A DNA stretch of 64,000 nt from Ectopseudomonas alcaliphila (GCF_900101755.1 NZ_FNAE01000003.1:338715-402714), one strand, 5' to 3'; counted from the stretch's first letter, positions 1 through 8,784 are shown. Made by a program: numbers and translations. Notes: a model not told the origin generated them from the sequence alone.

Positions 1-2
1 AC

Positions 3-152
3 GGCGGGCGCAAGGAGGGCTACCGCGCCTGGACGCATAAACTCAACTTCCCGGCCTCGCCTGAAGGTCGCTGGCAGGTGCGGGTCGTCACCGAAGCCGG
101 ACAGATGATCGGTGTGCTGCGCTTCGACGTGGTCGCCCACACGGCCAAGTGA
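3..152 (+). CDS. C-terminal end of a DUF2914-type protein (5' truncated by window)
   Basis: The reading frame from base 3 to the TGA at 150-152 encodes 49 residues. They include Y-R-A-W-T-H-K-L-N-F, G-R-W-Q-V-R-V-V-T and G-Q-M-I-G-V-L-R-F, which I recognise as the end of the DUF2914 domain, a beta-rich C-terminal module of proteobacterial envelope proteins of unknown function. The start and the N-terminal part lie outside the window. It ends 15 bases before the methyltransferase start, so the two genes are probably co-transcribed. Confidence 0.6.
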   Translation, partial: GGRKEGYRAWTHKLNFPASPEGRWQVRVVTEAGQMIGVLRFDVVAHTAK

Positions 153-167
153 TAGCATGCGCGCCCC

Positions 168-1208
168 ATGCAGCTCACCGAACTCAACCAACGCCTCGCC
201 GACCTTGGCGCCAAACCCCAGCATATCGGGCGCATTACCCGTGCCTGGCTGCAGGGCAAGGCGCTGGACACTGGCACCAAGCATCAGAAGACCGAGAACT
301 TCCTGCCCCTGACGGTACGCGAAGGGCTGCCGGCCATCGCCAGCGAGCTGGACGCGTTGGCCCGGCTGCGCTCCGAACACCCTGGCGCCGATGGCTCGGC
401 ACGCCTGCTGGTGGAGTTGGCCGACAAACAGATGGTGGAAAGCGTGCTGCTGCCGCGTGATGGTCTGTGCATCTCCAGCCAGGTGGGCTGCGCGGTAGCC
501 TGCGTGTTCTGCATGACCGGCAAGAGCGGCCTGCTGCGCCAGCTCAGCAGTGCCGAGATGGTCGCCCAGGTCGCCCTGGGTCGGCGCTTTCGCCCGGTGA
601 AGAAAGTGGTCTTCATGGGCATGGGCGAGCCGGCACACAACCTCGACAACGTACTTGAGGCCATCGATCTGCTCGGCACCGAGGGCGGCATCGGCCAGCG
701 CAATCTGGTGTTCTCCACCGTTGGCGACCCCCGGGTGTTCGAACGCCTGCCCAAGCAACGCGTGCGCCCTGCCCTGGCACTGTCGCTGCATACCACCGAC
801 GCCGAACTGCGCCAGCGCCTGCTGCCCAAGGCGCCGCGCATCGATCCCGAAGAGCTGGTGGAACTGGGCGAAGCCTACGCCCGCACCATCGACTACCCGA
901 TCCAGTACCAGTGGACGCTGCTCAAGGGCATCAACGATAGCCAGGAAGAGATGGACAACATCCTGCGCCTGTTCAAGGGCAAGTTCGCCGTGCTCAACCT
1001 GATCCCTTACAACAGCCTGGAAGCCGACGACTACCAGCGCCCCGATGGCGAGCGCATCGTCGAGATGGTGCGCTACCTGCACAGCCGTGGCGTACTGACC
1101 AAGGTGCGCAATTCGGCTGGCCAGGATGTCGACGGCGGTTGCGGCCAGCTGCGCGCCCGCGCGGTGGATGTGGTCAATACCAGTCGCTTGCATAGAAAGC
1201 GCGGCTGA
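168..1208 (+). CDS. RlmN/Cfr-family radical SAM RNA methyltransferase (RlmN paralogue)
   Basis: 346 residues. The protein has the RlmN/Cfr layout: an N-terminal helical RNA-binding part, the radical-SAM cluster motif C-x3-C-x2-C at C108, C112 and C115, the VVFMGMGEP segment, and the two extra cysteines that act in methyl transfer, C101 (in LCISSQVGC) and C325 (in DVDGGCGQL). RlmN makes 2-methyladenosine at A2503 of 23S rRNA and A37 of some tRNAs, via methylation of the C-terminal cysteine. This copy is shorter than typical RlmN (about 380 residues) and reads MTGKSGLLRQ where RlmN has ATGKQGFNRN, so it looks like a paralogue, and its RNA target could differ. All catalytic cysteines are present. 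Confidence 0.85.
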   Translation: MQLTELNQRLADLGAKPQHIGRITRAWLQGKALDTGTKHQKTENFLPLTVREGLPAIASELDALARLRSEHPGADGSARLLVELADKQMVESVLLPRDGLCISSQVGCAVACVFCMTGKSGLLRQLSSAEMVAQVALGRRFRPVKKVVFMGMGEPAHNLDNVLEAIDLLGTEGGIGQRNLVFSTVGDPRVFERLPKQRVRPALALSLHTTDAELRQRLLPKAPRIDPEELVELGEAYARTIDYPIQYQWTLLKGINDSQEEMDNILRLFKGKFAVLNLIPYNSLEADDYQRPDGERIVEMVRYLHSRGVLTKVRNSAGQDVDGGCGQLRARAVDVVNTSRLHRKRG

Positions 1209-1355
1209 GGCTCAAGAACGGCATCTGCGAACCGATACAGAAGCGTACAGAGAGACCACACGTCCAGCAGGCAAAACGCCAGCACTGTACTAGGTTTGTA
1301 AAGAACCGCATTGCATGGATGCAACCCCGTCGTCATGGCGCCCAGGAGCCCATTC

Positions 1356-3239
1356 ATGAAAATCGCCCACAAGGTCGGCCTCGCAGCCGCTACCGTGCTT
1401 TTCCTCACCACCAGCCTGCTGTCGTTAATACAGGTCACCCAAGTGCGCGATACCTTGCGCAACCAGGTCGAATCCAGCATTTCCGAGTCGAGCAATGCCC
1501 TGGCACGGCAGATCGAGAACTGGCTGAACGCCAAGCTACGCCTGATGGACACGATGTCACAGACCATCGACAGTCATTACGGCCCGGAAGAAACCCAACG
1601 CGTATTCGATCTGCCCCTGCTCAAGGATGAATTCATCCTCGTCTTCGGTGCCTTGGAAGCAACCGGGCAAACCCTCAAGAACAGCGCAGATTGGAATCCC
1701 GCCGCAGACTATGACGGCCGCAAGCGTCCCTGGTATGGCCTTGGCAAATCAGCTGATCGCGCTGTTCTGACCGAACCCTATGTCGACTCCACCACCGGTG
1801 AGATCCTGATTTCGGCAGTGGCCAAAATCAGCGATGCTGGGCGGTTTCTCGGCGTGTTTGGCGGCGATATCCGCCTGCAGTCGGTCGCCGATGCGGTCAA
1901 CACCCTGGACTTCAATGGCGCCGGCTATGCCTTCCTGCTCAGCCGCTCGGGCAACATCATTTCCCACCCCAATGCCGAGTACAACGGCAAGTCCTACAGC
2001 GAGCTGTTCGACGGCCAGAGCCCGGCGCTGGGCAAGGAACTGCGTGAAGTGGAGGCCGACGGCAAGAGCCTGCTGATTTCCTTCACTCCGCTTCCCAACC
2101 TGCGCGGCATGGACTGGTACATCGGCGTGGTACTGGACGAAAGCGTGGTGATGGCCGAAGCCAACCGTCTGACCTGGCTGGCCGTGGTTGGCACCGTGGT
2201 CGGCGTCGCCATCAGCCTGGTGGTGCTGGGCCTGCTGATGAACAGCCTGCTCAAACCCTTGGGCCTGCTCAGCACCTCGCTGCATGAAATCAATAGCGGC
2301 GAAGGCGACCTGACACGCCGCCTGGCGATCACCAGTAACGACGAGATCGGCGAGCTGTCACAGGAGTTCAACCGTTTCCTGCAGACCTTGCAGAGCCTGA
2401 TTGGCGACGTCATGGGCAGCTCGCATCAGGTCCGCGAGAGTACTGCACTGACCTCCAACGAGTCGGAACAGGCTGCCCGTCGCCTGCAGGAACAGCTGCA
2501 GGAGCTTGATCAACTGGCCACTGCCATGCAGGAAATGGCCTCTACCGCCGAAGAGGTGGCGCGCAACGCTCAGGCTGCAGCCCAGGCTGCCGTGGCCGCC
2601 AACGAAGAAACCGAGAACGGCGTGCGCGTGGTATCGCAATCCAGCGCCGCGATCCGCCATCTGGCCGACGAGATGGATGGCACCAGCCATGCGATCAACG
2701 AGCTGGCCAAGCTCAGCCACAACATCGAGTCGATCCTGCAAGTGATCACCAGCATCGCCGAACAGACCAACCTGCTGGCGCTGAACGCCGCCATCGAAGC
2801 CGCACGTGCCGGTGAGTCCGGCCGCGGCTTTGCCGTGGTGGCCGATGAGGTGCGCTCGCTGGCCTCGCGCACCCAGCAGGCCACCCAGGAAATCCGCCAG
2901 ATGATCGACCAGTTGCAAAGCGGCGTGCGTCAGGCCGAGAGCCGTATGCAGCAGAGCCGCGATACAGCCAGCAAGACAGCTGAAGACGCTGGCGCGGCCA
3001 ACGACATGCTCGGGCGTATCCGTGAGGCGATCACCCGCATCAACGACATGAACCTGCAGATCGCCACTGCGGCCGAGGAGCAAAGCGCGACCACCGAGGA
3101 AATCAACCGCAACACCACCAACATCCGCGACATCAGCCATGAACTGGCTGGCGGTGCCGAGCAGCAGGTGCGCCAGTGCGCGTCGATGGTGGACCAGGTT
3201 GGCCAGCAGGATCGCCTGCTGGGCCGCTTCAAGGTCTGA
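1356..3239 (+). CDS. Methyl-accepting chemotaxis protein with amino-acid-type dCache_1 domain (PctA-like)
   Basis: 627 residues from ATG 1356, chosen because AGGAG lies 6 bases upstream and the protein then opens with a membrane anchor; an upstream alternative at 1311 lacks a site. Order: TM1 (about 9-29), periplasmic dCache (about 35-265), TM2 (about 270-294), HAMP (about 295-345), cytoplasmic signalling domain with the tip motif [20 protein letters not shown]. The ligand pocket carries the residues known for amino-acid-binding dCache domains of PctA type at identical spacing: Y119, R124, W126, Y127, Y142 and D171. It should therefore sense amino acids and signal to CheA. It stands alone, without che genes nearby, as is usual for Pseudomonas receptors. 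Confidence 0.93.
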   Translation: MKIAHKVGLAAATVLFLTTSLLSLIQVTQVRDTLRNQVESSISESSNALARQIENWLNAKLRLMDTMSQTIDSHYGPEETQRVFDLPLLKDEFILVFGALEATGQTLKNSADWNPAADYDGRKRPWYGLGKSADRAVLTEPYVDSTTGEILISAVAKISDAGRFLGVFGGDIRLQSVADAVNTLDFNGAGYAFLLSRSGNIISHPNAEYNGKSYSELFDGQSPALGKELREVEADGKSLLISFTPLPNLRGMDWYIGVVLDESVVMAEANRLTWLAVVGTVVGVAISLVVLGLLMNSLLKPLGLLSTSLHEINSGEGDLTRRLAITSNDEIGELSQEFNRFLQTLQSLIGDVMGSSHQVRESTALTSNESEQAARRLQEQLQELDQLATAMQEMASTAEEVARNAQAAAQAAVAANEETENGVRVVSQSSAAIRHLADEMDGTSHAINELAKLSHNIESILQVITSIAEQTNLLALNAAIEAARAGESGRGFAVVADEVRSLASRTQQATQEIRQMIDQLQSGVRQAESRMQQSRDTASKTAEDAGAANDMLGRIREAITRINDMNLQIATAAEEQSATTEEINRNTTNIRDISHELAGGAEQQVRQCASMVDQVGQQDRLLGRFKV

Positions 3240-3256
3240 TGCTCATATGACCTTGT

Positions 3257-3315
3257 CGTAGGAACGAGCTCTGCTTGGAAGCTTTTTTGTTCGCGAGCCA
3301 GCTCGCTCCCACAGG
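3257..3315. repeat. REP-like palindromic repeat pair
   Basis: GTAGGAACGAGCTCTGC is followed by TTCGCGAGCCAGCTCGCTCCCACAG. Both resemble the Pseudomonas REP consensus, in opposite orientations, around an A/T spacer. The second can fold GCGAGC-CA-GCTCGC. It lies in the gap between the convergent chemoreceptor and polyamine-binding-protein genes, a usual place for REPs. Confidence 0.6.
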
Positions 3316-3320
3316 AAAAG

Positions 3321-3355
3321 AAAACGCCGCGAACCTGCAAAGGCTCGCGGCGTTT
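3321..3355. terminator. Bidirectional intrinsic terminator
   Basis: AAACGCCGCGAACC - TGCAAA - GGCTCGCGGCGTTT forms a 14-bp stem with one mismatch, an A tract on the left and a T run on the right. It can end the chemoreceptor transcript on the plus strand and the polyamine cluster on the minus strand. Confidence 0.8.
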
Positions 3356-3400
3356 CTCTTGGTAGAACGGCATCAGGACATTCTGAAAAAAACCGTCACA

Positions 3401-3468
3401 GTCACTCCCGCGCAGGCGGGAGCACAGGCGTTGCAAACTTGCCGGATTGCCGCCTGCGCGGCAATGAC
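3401..3468. repeat. Dispersed inverted repeat element (GTCACTCCCGCGCAGGCGGG type)
   Basis: The left arm GTCACTCCCGCGCAGGCGGG and the right arm ATTGCCGCCTGCGCGGCAAT-GAC are imperfect inverted copies of each other, and each can form its own hairpin. A related single arm occurs at 36353-36377. It looks like a short non-coding dispersed repeat of the genome. Confidence 0.55.
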
Positions 3469-3518
3469 AGCCTTTTCAGACCTTCCTCAGGCGATGCCAA
3501 ACCTGGCTTCATCGGCGA

Positions 3519-4595
3519 TCAGACGCCGCTTTTGACCTTGCTCCAGATCCGCGTGCGCACCCGATCGATCTTCAGCGGCATGGCCTCCAGGGTGTAGAGC
3601 TGGTCCATCACCGACTCCGGCGGATACACGGTCGGGTCGGCTTTCAGCGCCGGGTCGACCAGGCCATCGGCCTTGGCATTACCGTTGGCGTATTTCACAT
3701 GATTGCTGATGGCCGCCATCACTTCGGGCTGCAGCAGGTAGTTCATCAAGGCGTAAGCCCCCTCCTCGTTGCCCGCGTCGACCGGCATGGCCACCATGTC
3801 GAACCAGATCGGCGCGCCTTCCTTGGGAATCTCGTACCGGATCTGCACGCCGTTGCCGGCCTCGGCGGCGCGCGCACCAGCCTGCATGATGTCGCCAGAG
3901 AAACCCACAGCCATGCAGATTTCGCCGTTGGCCAGGTCACCGACGTATTTGGAGGAGTGGAAATAGCGCACGTTCTTGCGCATCTCCATCAGCAGCGCCT
4001 CGGCGCGCTTGTAGTCCTCGGGGTTCTTGCTGTGGTGCGGCAAGCCCAGGTGATGCAGGGCAATCGGCAGCATTTCCGGGCCGTTGTCGAGGATCGCCAC
4101 GCCGCACTCGTTGAGCTTGGCCAGCTTGGCCGGATCGAACAGTACATCCCAGCTGTCCATGGCCACGTCATCGCCCAGCACTGCACGCACCTTGTCGACG
4201 TTGTAGCCGATACCGGTGCTGCCCCAAAGATAAGGGAAGCCATGCTCGTTGCCCGGGTCGTTCACTTCCAGCGTCTTCATCAGCACCGGGCTGAGGTTGT
4301 TCCAGTTCGGCAGCTTGCTGCGGTCGAGCTTCTTCAGCGCGCCGCCCTGAATCTGCCGGGCCATGAAGTGGTTGGAAGGAAATACCACGTCGTAGCCTGA
4401 GCGCCCAGCCATCAGCTTGGCGTCCAGGGTCTCGTTGCTGTCGTAAACGTCGTAATGGGTGCCCAGGCCGCTGCTCGCCTCGAACTGCCTGAGGGTGTCC
4501 GGGGCGATGTAGTCGGTCCAGTTGTAGATGCGCACGCTATCAGCGGCATGGGCGGTACCGGCCAGGATCAGGCACGGCAGGAGTTTCTTCAGCAT
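3519..4595 (-). CDS. Polyamine ABC transporter periplasmic binding protein (PotF/SpuD-like)
   Basis: 358 residues from ATG 4595 (GAGG 6 bases upstream); an ATG at 4607 has no such site. A signal peptide ends near TAHA-ADS. The mature protein begins V-R-I-Y-N-W-T-D-Y-I-A-P, the signature opening of PotD/PotF polyamine-binding proteins, followed by Y-D-V-Y-D-S-N-E-T-L and Y-D-V-V-F-P-S. The family binds putrescine or spermidine in the periplasm and hands it to a PotGHI permease. No permease or ATPase is in the window, so it must use one encoded elsewhere or act as an extra receptor. It is the last gene of a minus-strand run with a cupin and a PuuB-like oxidase, which supports a polyamine substrate. 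Confidence 0.88.
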   Translation of the reverse strand: MLKKLLPCLILAGTAHAADSVRIYNWTDYIAPDTLRQFEASSGLGTHYDVYDSNETLDAKLMAGRSGYDVVFPSNHFMARQIQGGALKKLDRSKLPNWNNLSPVLMKTLEVNDPGNEHGFPYLWGSTGIGYNVDKVRAVLGDDVAMDSWDVLFDPAKLAKLNECGVAILDNGPEMLPIALHHLGLPHHSKNPEDYKRAEALLMEMRKNVRYFHSSKYVGDLANGEICMAVGFSGDIMQAGARAAEAGNGVQIRYEIPKEGAPIWFDMVAMPVDAGNEEGAYALMNYLLQPEVMAAISNHVKYANGNAKADGLVDPALKADPTVYPPESVMDQLYTLEAMPLKIDRVRTRIWSKVKSGV

Positions 4596-4644
4596 GGGAT
4601 ACCTCATGAGTTGTTGTTCTAGGCAGTACTGAAAAGTCGCTGAT

Positions 4645-4986
4645 TCAGAAGATCAGCACATAGGTCTTGCGCACCGTTTCTTGTATGTCCCAGATACCAA
4701 GGGTATTGGCCGGCATCATCAGTGCGTCGCCGGCGCGAATCTCGATGGGCTCGCCCCCATCCGGGGTGAAGGTGCAGCGGCCAGCGACGAAGTGGCAGAA
4801 CTCCTGCTGCACGATCTGCCGGCGCCAACGGCCGGGCGAGCATTCCCAGACGCCGGTCTCGACACCGTCACTGCGCTCGACGCTGGTGGTCGAAGTAACC
4901 GCCACCGGCTCGCTCAGGGGTACGGCAACCGGGTTGGACGCCTCCAGAGCGACGTTGGGGGTGTCACGAAAATGGGTGATGTTCAT
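4645..4986 (-). CDS. Small cupin-domain protein
   Basis: 113 residues, one cupin barrel of the EutQ/ureidoglycine-aminohydrolase-like type (G-V-W-E-C-S-P-G-R-W-R, then V-Q-Q-E-F-C-H-F-V-A-G-R, and an I-R-A-G-D-A-L-M-M-P strand). Such single-domain cupins are often encoded beside polyamine or amino-alcohol oxidases. The substrate is unknown. GGAG lies just upstream of the ATG. It sits 34 bases after the oxidase and 49 before the start of the binding protein, so it is very likely in the same operon. Confidence 0.8.
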   Translation of the reverse strand: MNITHFRDTPNVALEASNPVAVPLSEPVAVTSTTSVERSDGVETGVWECSPGRWRRQIVQQEFCHFVAGRCTFTPDGGEPIEIRAGDALMMPANTLGIWDIQETVRKTYVLIF

Positions 4987-5020
4987 GTGTACTCCAGATC
5001 AAGGGATGGCTGGCGCTCGC

Positions 5021-6427
5021 TCAGCCCATCAGGCTTTCCATGCGTGCCGCCACCGCTTGCGCCAGACGCCGGCGCCAGGCCGGACTGCGCGGGTTGGCGA
5101 GCACCTCGTCCTCATGGACGAAACTGCGGATGATTGCGTTGTAGCCAAGCCAGCGGCAGGGTTCGGGCTCCCAGCGCTTCAGGCTGGAAATCGGGCTGTC
5201 ACTCAACACCCAGGGCTGGTGCAACAACTCGCTGTCGCGGCCAAGGATGAGATCGGCCAGGGTGCGCCCGCCCAGGTTGCTGGCACCGACGCCCTCGCCG
5301 CCATAACCGCCAGACAAGGCGATGCGGTTGCGCGTATCGCGCAGCATGTGCGGCTGGAAGCGGCGGGCCATGCCCAGGTTGCCGCCCCAGGAATGGGTGA
5401 AGCGCACGTTGCGCAGCTGCGGGAAAATTTCCCCCATCAGATAACGGCGCAGGCCGAGTTCATCTTCGGTGAGGTTGAAGCCACTGCGCAGGCGTCCGCC
5501 GAAGCGGTAGCCACCGCGTGCGCCGAAGATCAGGCGGTCATCGAGGCTGCGCTGGCCGTAGGTGACCTGCCGGCTGAATTCGCTGAACGCCTGCCCACGC
5601 GCCAGGCCGATACCGGCCCAGACATCCGCCGGCAAAGGCTCGGTGGCAACGATCAGGCTCTGCACAGGCAACTGGTGATTACCCAGCGGCGGCAAGGTCG
5701 CGGCGTAACCCTCTATGGCCGGCACCACCCAATCAGCCGTGACAAAACCCTGAGCGGTGCGCACCAGGCCTGGCTGCCAGTCGATCACCGGGCTGCGCTC
5801 GTAGAGCTCAACCCCCAGCCCTTCGACGCAACGCGCCAGACTGCGAACCAGTTTGGCCGGATGGATGGTCGCGCAATGCGGGCTGTACAGCGCGCCGTAG
5901 GCATTGGCCATGCGCAGTTGCGCGGCCAGCTCGCTCGGAGTCAACCAGCGGTAGTCGTCTTCGCTCAGGCCCAGTGCACGCAGTTCCCTGAGGTAATCAC
6001 GCAGACGCACTTCCTGCTCCGGGTAACGCGCCGCGCAATAGAGCACGCCGCCCTTGCGCAGATCGCAGTCGATGCCTTCACGGGCAACCACGGAGGCCAC
6101 CTCATCGGGAATGCCGTGCAGCAGATCGAAGGACGCCTTGCGCTCGGCTGTCGGCAGGCCGGCCAGCAGGCGATCCTCACCAAGCAGGTTGCCCATCAGC
6201 CAGCCACCGTTGCGCCCGGAAGCACCGAAACCGGCGGTCTCCGCTTCCAGCATCACTACCCGTAGCTGCGGCGCCTGGCGCTTGAGGTAATAGGCGGTCC
6301 ACAGGCCGGTATAACCCGCGCCGATGATCGCCACGTCGGCGTGCAGTTCGGTTTGCAGGCTGGGCCGCGCCTGTAGCGGATCATCGAGCTGATCCATCCA
6401 CAGACTGATGTTGCGCCAGGGATTCAT
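5021..6427 (-). CDS. FAD-dependent amine oxidoreductase (DAO family, PuuB-like gamma-glutamylputrescine oxidase)
   Basis: 468 residues from ATG 6427. This start has GGAGG 5 bases upstream and gives MNPWRNISLWMDQL, like other PuuB homologues; in-frame upstream starts lack a site. A dinucleotide-binding motif lies at residues 36-41 (G-A-G-Y-T-G), followed by the FAD-linked A-G-F-G-A-S-G-R-N-G-G-W segment and a C-terminal G-Y-G-G-E-G-V-G. Family members oxidatively deaminate gamma-glutamylated polyamines or related amines, releasing aldehyde, ammonia and H2O2. The exact substrate cannot be read from the sequence. The neighbouring polyamine-binding protein and cupin support polyamine catabolism. 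Confidence 0.85.
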   Translation of the reverse strand: MNPWRNISLWMDQLDDPLQARPSLQTELHADVAIIGAGYTGLWTAYYLKRQAPQLRVVMLEAETAGFGASGRNGGWLMGNLLGEDRLLAGLPTAERKASFDLLHGIPDEVASVVAREGIDCDLRKGGVLYCAARYPEQEVRLRDYLRELRALGLSEDDYRWLTPSELAAQLRMANAYGALYSPHCATIHPAKLVRSLARCVEGLGVELYERSPVIDWQPGLVRTAQGFVTADWVVPAIEGYAATLPPLGNHQLPVQSLIVATEPLPADVWAGIGLARGQAFSEFSRQVTYGQRSLDDRLIFGARGGYRFGGRLRSGFNLTEDELGLRRYLMGEIFPQLRNVRFTHSWGGNLGMARRFQPHMLRDTRNRIALSGGYGGEGVGASNLGGRTLADLILGRDSELLHQPWVLSDSPISSLKRWEPEPCRWLGYNAIIRSFVHEDEVLANPRSPAWRRRLAQAVAARMESLMG

Positions 6428-6472
6428 CCACGCCTCCGTCATCGATCGATGAGCCAAGGCTAGTTGGGGCGA

Positions 6473-7294
6473 TCAGTCACTGTCTTGCGTGCGTGCCCGC
6501 GAGGAAATCTGCTTGAGATAGGCTTTCGGGGAAAGCCCGGTATGGCGCTTGAAGCAGCTGTAAAAGGCCGACAACGAGTTGAAACCGGCGGCGAAGGCCA
6601 GCTCGTCGATACGCTTGATGTCGCTTCCCGCCTGCAACCCGTCGAGCAGGTGCTGCAGGCGGGCCCGATTGACGTAGCGATAGAAGCTCTCGCCAAGCAC
6701 CTGATTGAGCAGATGGGATATCTGGTTGCGGCTATACCCGGTGGCCGCCGCCACCTGCTGCAGATCCAGCTCGGGGTCGAGAAAGGGCTGGCTGCGCTGG
6801 AAATAGTCCTGCAGATCCTGCGCCAGTTGCCCTAGCTGACGTGTCGACAGCCCCAGGCGGCTGATTGCCGGGCGCGAACTGACGGTTTCGCCAGTGCCCC
6901 GCGCCTCACGCACCAGAGTGGCATATTCGTTGATGCGCCAGATCAGTCCGTCGCGCACGGTGATTGCCTCTCCCGTGCGAAACGACACCAGCCCCTCTCC
7001 ACCCTGCAGGCTGGTGCAGTACTGGATGAAGGCGGTGTGGCCGTCGATGCGGATGCGGTCGACGTGCTCCAGCAACTCGCCCGGACGACGCGGCAGGTTG
7101 TTCTCGACGTACTCGCGCAGCTCGCCCAGGCGCATGCAGCGCTGCTGATAGAAGTCGTTGTACTCGATATCCGGGTGATACAACGCCATTACCGCGTCGA
7201 GGTCGCGGTGCTTCCAGCTCAGGTGATAGCGCAGGATGGTTTCACGGGTGCGCTCGGACTGCGCGGCATCGTCGGCAAAAAGATCGTCAGGCAT
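6473..7294 (-). CDS. AraC-family transcriptional regulator with N-terminal SnoaL/NTF2-like domain
   Basis: 273 residues. Residues about 15-130 form an NTF2/SnoaL-like cone domain (H-R-D-L-D-A-V-M-A-L-Y-H-P-D-I-E-Y), an unusual sensor for an AraC protein. Residues about 165-270 are a double HTH of AraC type (Q-V-A-A-A-T-G-Y-S-R-N-Q-I-S, then I-D-E-L-A-F-A-A-G-F-N-S-L-S-A-F-Y-S-C-F-K-R). It is the first gene of the minus-strand polyamine run, 45 bases before the oxidase, and probably activates that operon. The ligand is not known; a polyamine-derived metabolite is my inference. Confidence 0.85.
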   Translation of the reverse strand: MPDDLFADDAAQSERTRETILRYHLSWKHRDLDAVMALYHPDIEYNDFYQQRCMRLGELREYVENNLPRRPGELLEHVDRIRIDGHTAFIQYCTSLQGGEGLVSFRTGEAITVRDGLIWRINEYATLVREARGTGETVSSRPAISRLGLSTRQLGQLAQDLQDYFQRSQPFLDPELDLQQVAAATGYSRNQISHLLNQVLGESFYRYVNRARLQHLLDGLQAGSDIKRIDELAFAAGFNSLSAFYSCFKRHTGLSPKAYLKQISSRARTQDSD

Positions 7295-7412
7295 GGTCGG
7301 CGTCGGTGGTCAGCGCACCGGCAGATTGCCTGATTCGCTCAAACCAGCCTAGCCCCTCGTGCTGGCTGGCAGGTTGCGGACTATGCTTGCAAGACTGACA
7401 AAGAGGTTGGCC

Positions 7413-7640
7413 ATGACTGATCAGGACAAAGCCCCCCAACAGGCCCCGCTCACCCTGCGCGAGATGCTGCAAAGCGTACTGGCGGCAGCGCTCGGCGTAC
7501 AGAGCGGGAAGAACCGTAGCCGCGACTTCAGTCGCGGCAAACCCAGCCATTTCATTCTGCTCGGCGTCTTCTTCACGGCCTTGTTCGTCGTCGTGCTGCT
7601 GGGCGCGGTAAAACTGATCCTGCACCTGGCAACAGGCTGA
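7413..7640 (+). CDS. DUF2970 family small membrane protein
   Basis: 75 residues from ATG 7413 (AGAGG 7 bases upstream), preferred to the in-frame start at 7359. The sequence L-Q-S-V-L-A-A-A-L-G-V-Q-S-G-K-N-R, then R-D-F-S-R-G-K-P, is the DUF2970 signature, followed by one hydrophobic C-terminal helix (about 47-71). Function is unknown. Its TGA (7638-7640) abuts the stop codon of the converging binding-protein gene with no base between them. Confidence 0.85.
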   Translation: MTDQDKAPQQAPLTLREMLQSVLAAALGVQSGKNRSRDFSRGKPSHFILLGVFFTALFVVVLLGAVKLILHLATG

Positions 7641-8702
7641 TCAGTCCAGCAGAGATGCTATCGAGCAGTCGTAGCGCTGCTGTTGCGGCTGCGTCAGCGC
7701 GCTGAACTGGCGAAAGTCCATGTCGATATCCGGCTGGCCAAGGCGCGCCAACAGTTTCTGCGATTGCGCCCTGTCGACTATGCGCAGCAGAGAGGCCACC
7801 TGGTCCTTGCCGCCGCGCTCGATGAAGTCCAGATCGCGGGCATGGTCATTGAGCATCACCAGGGCGCAAGCGCCCAGAACAAAATGGCCGCTCGCCAGAA
7901 CGTCAATTCGCCCATCGATATGCGCCTGCAGCACCCGAGCCGAATTGTTCAGCGCGGCATAGCGCAGGTCTCTGCCCTGCTCGCTGGCCGCACGCATCAC
8001 GCCAAATGCCATTGCATCGTTCGCGGACCAGACCAGGCTCACATCCGGATAGCGCGGCAACAGGCTGACCGCCTGCTCATAGGCGCGCTGCTCCTGCCAC
8101 TCGCCATGCACCGCCTGCACCAGCCGCACATGCGGCGCTTCGTTCAGTGCACGCTGCAGGCCGGCCAGACGCAAGATCGATGACGGTGTTTGCTTGACCC
8201 CGGAAAACGCCAGCAGCTCGGCCTGCTGTCCCTTGGCGAGCGCGATCAGCTCGCGCCCCATCAGGTAACCCGCCTCTTCATCGTTGGGCACCAGGCTGCC
8301 CAGCCAATTGCGGTGACGCTCGCGACTGCCACCGATCAGCGCCTGCTGCTCGTCGGTGAGCGTGCTGTGCAGGGCGAAAAGGCGAACCTGGCTGGCCTCG
8401 AACAGGCGCAAAAGCACAGGGCCCTGGAACTGCTCGTTGGTGAAGATCAGATAATCCGGGTGCTCACCGTCGAGAACCTGCCGGGCATTGCTGAGCATGC
8501 GCGCTGGATCACGCTCGCCGTAGAGCACTTTCAGCTCGATGCCGAGGTCGCCTGCGGCGTCCTGCATATAGCGACTGTAGTCGGTCCAGAACGGCTCGTC
8601 GGAATAACCGGGATTGAGGAAGATCACAGACGGCGCACGCTGTTGCGCTGACGCCAATGCGCAGCACAGCAATAACCACAGGCCCAACACCCACCGGATC
8701 AC
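7641..8702 (-). CDS. Orphan periplasmic substrate-binding protein (sugar/AI-2 type fold)
   Basis: 353 residues from a GTG at 8702 with GGGGGAGGGG upstream. A cleavable signal peptide ends at ALASA. The body reads like the type-1 periplasmic binding fold of ribose or LuxP-type proteins (V-I-F-L-N-P-G-Y-S-D-E-P-F-W, then D-Y-L-I-F-T-N-E-Q and V-W-S-A-N-D-A-M-A-F-G-V). No permease, ATPase or sensor kinase is adjacent. Such orphans either use a distant transporter or feed a receptor. The ligand is not deducible. Confidence 0.78.
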   Translation of the reverse strand: MIRWVLGLWLLLCCALASAQQRAPSVIFLNPGYSDEPFWTDYSRYMQDAAGDLGIELKVLYGERDPARMLSNARQVLDGEHPDYLIFTNEQFQGPVLLRLFEASQVRLFALHSTLTDEQQALIGGSRERHRNWLGSLVPNDEEAGYLMGRELIALAKGQQAELLAFSGVKQTPSSILRLAGLQRALNEAPHVRLVQAVHGEWQEQRAYEQAVSLLPRYPDVSLVWSANDAMAFGVMRAASEQGRDLRYAALNNSARVLQAHIDGRIDVLASGHFVLGACALVMLNDHARDLDFIERGGKDQVASLLRIVDRAQSQKLLARLGQPDIDMDFRQFSALTQPQQQRYDCSIASLLD

Positions 8703-8749
8703 GGCACCCCTCCCCCATTACCGGGGCGCAGTATAGGGCGCAAATGACA

Positions 8750-8780
8750 AAAGGCCGACCGTTAATGCACGTCGGCCTTT
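8750..8780. terminator. Intrinsic terminator
   Basis: AAAGGCCGAC - CGTTAATGCAC - GTCGGCCTTT is a perfect 10-bp stem with A and T ends. It lies just after the stop of the small membrane peptide gene on the minus strand, which it would terminate. Confidence 0.8.
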
Positions 8781-8784
8781 GCCC

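Noticed and set aside
4667..6265. 532-codon plus-strand frame opposite the PuuB-like oxidase
   Set aside because: Shadow of the oxidase and cupin, both of which have good ribosome sites and motifs.
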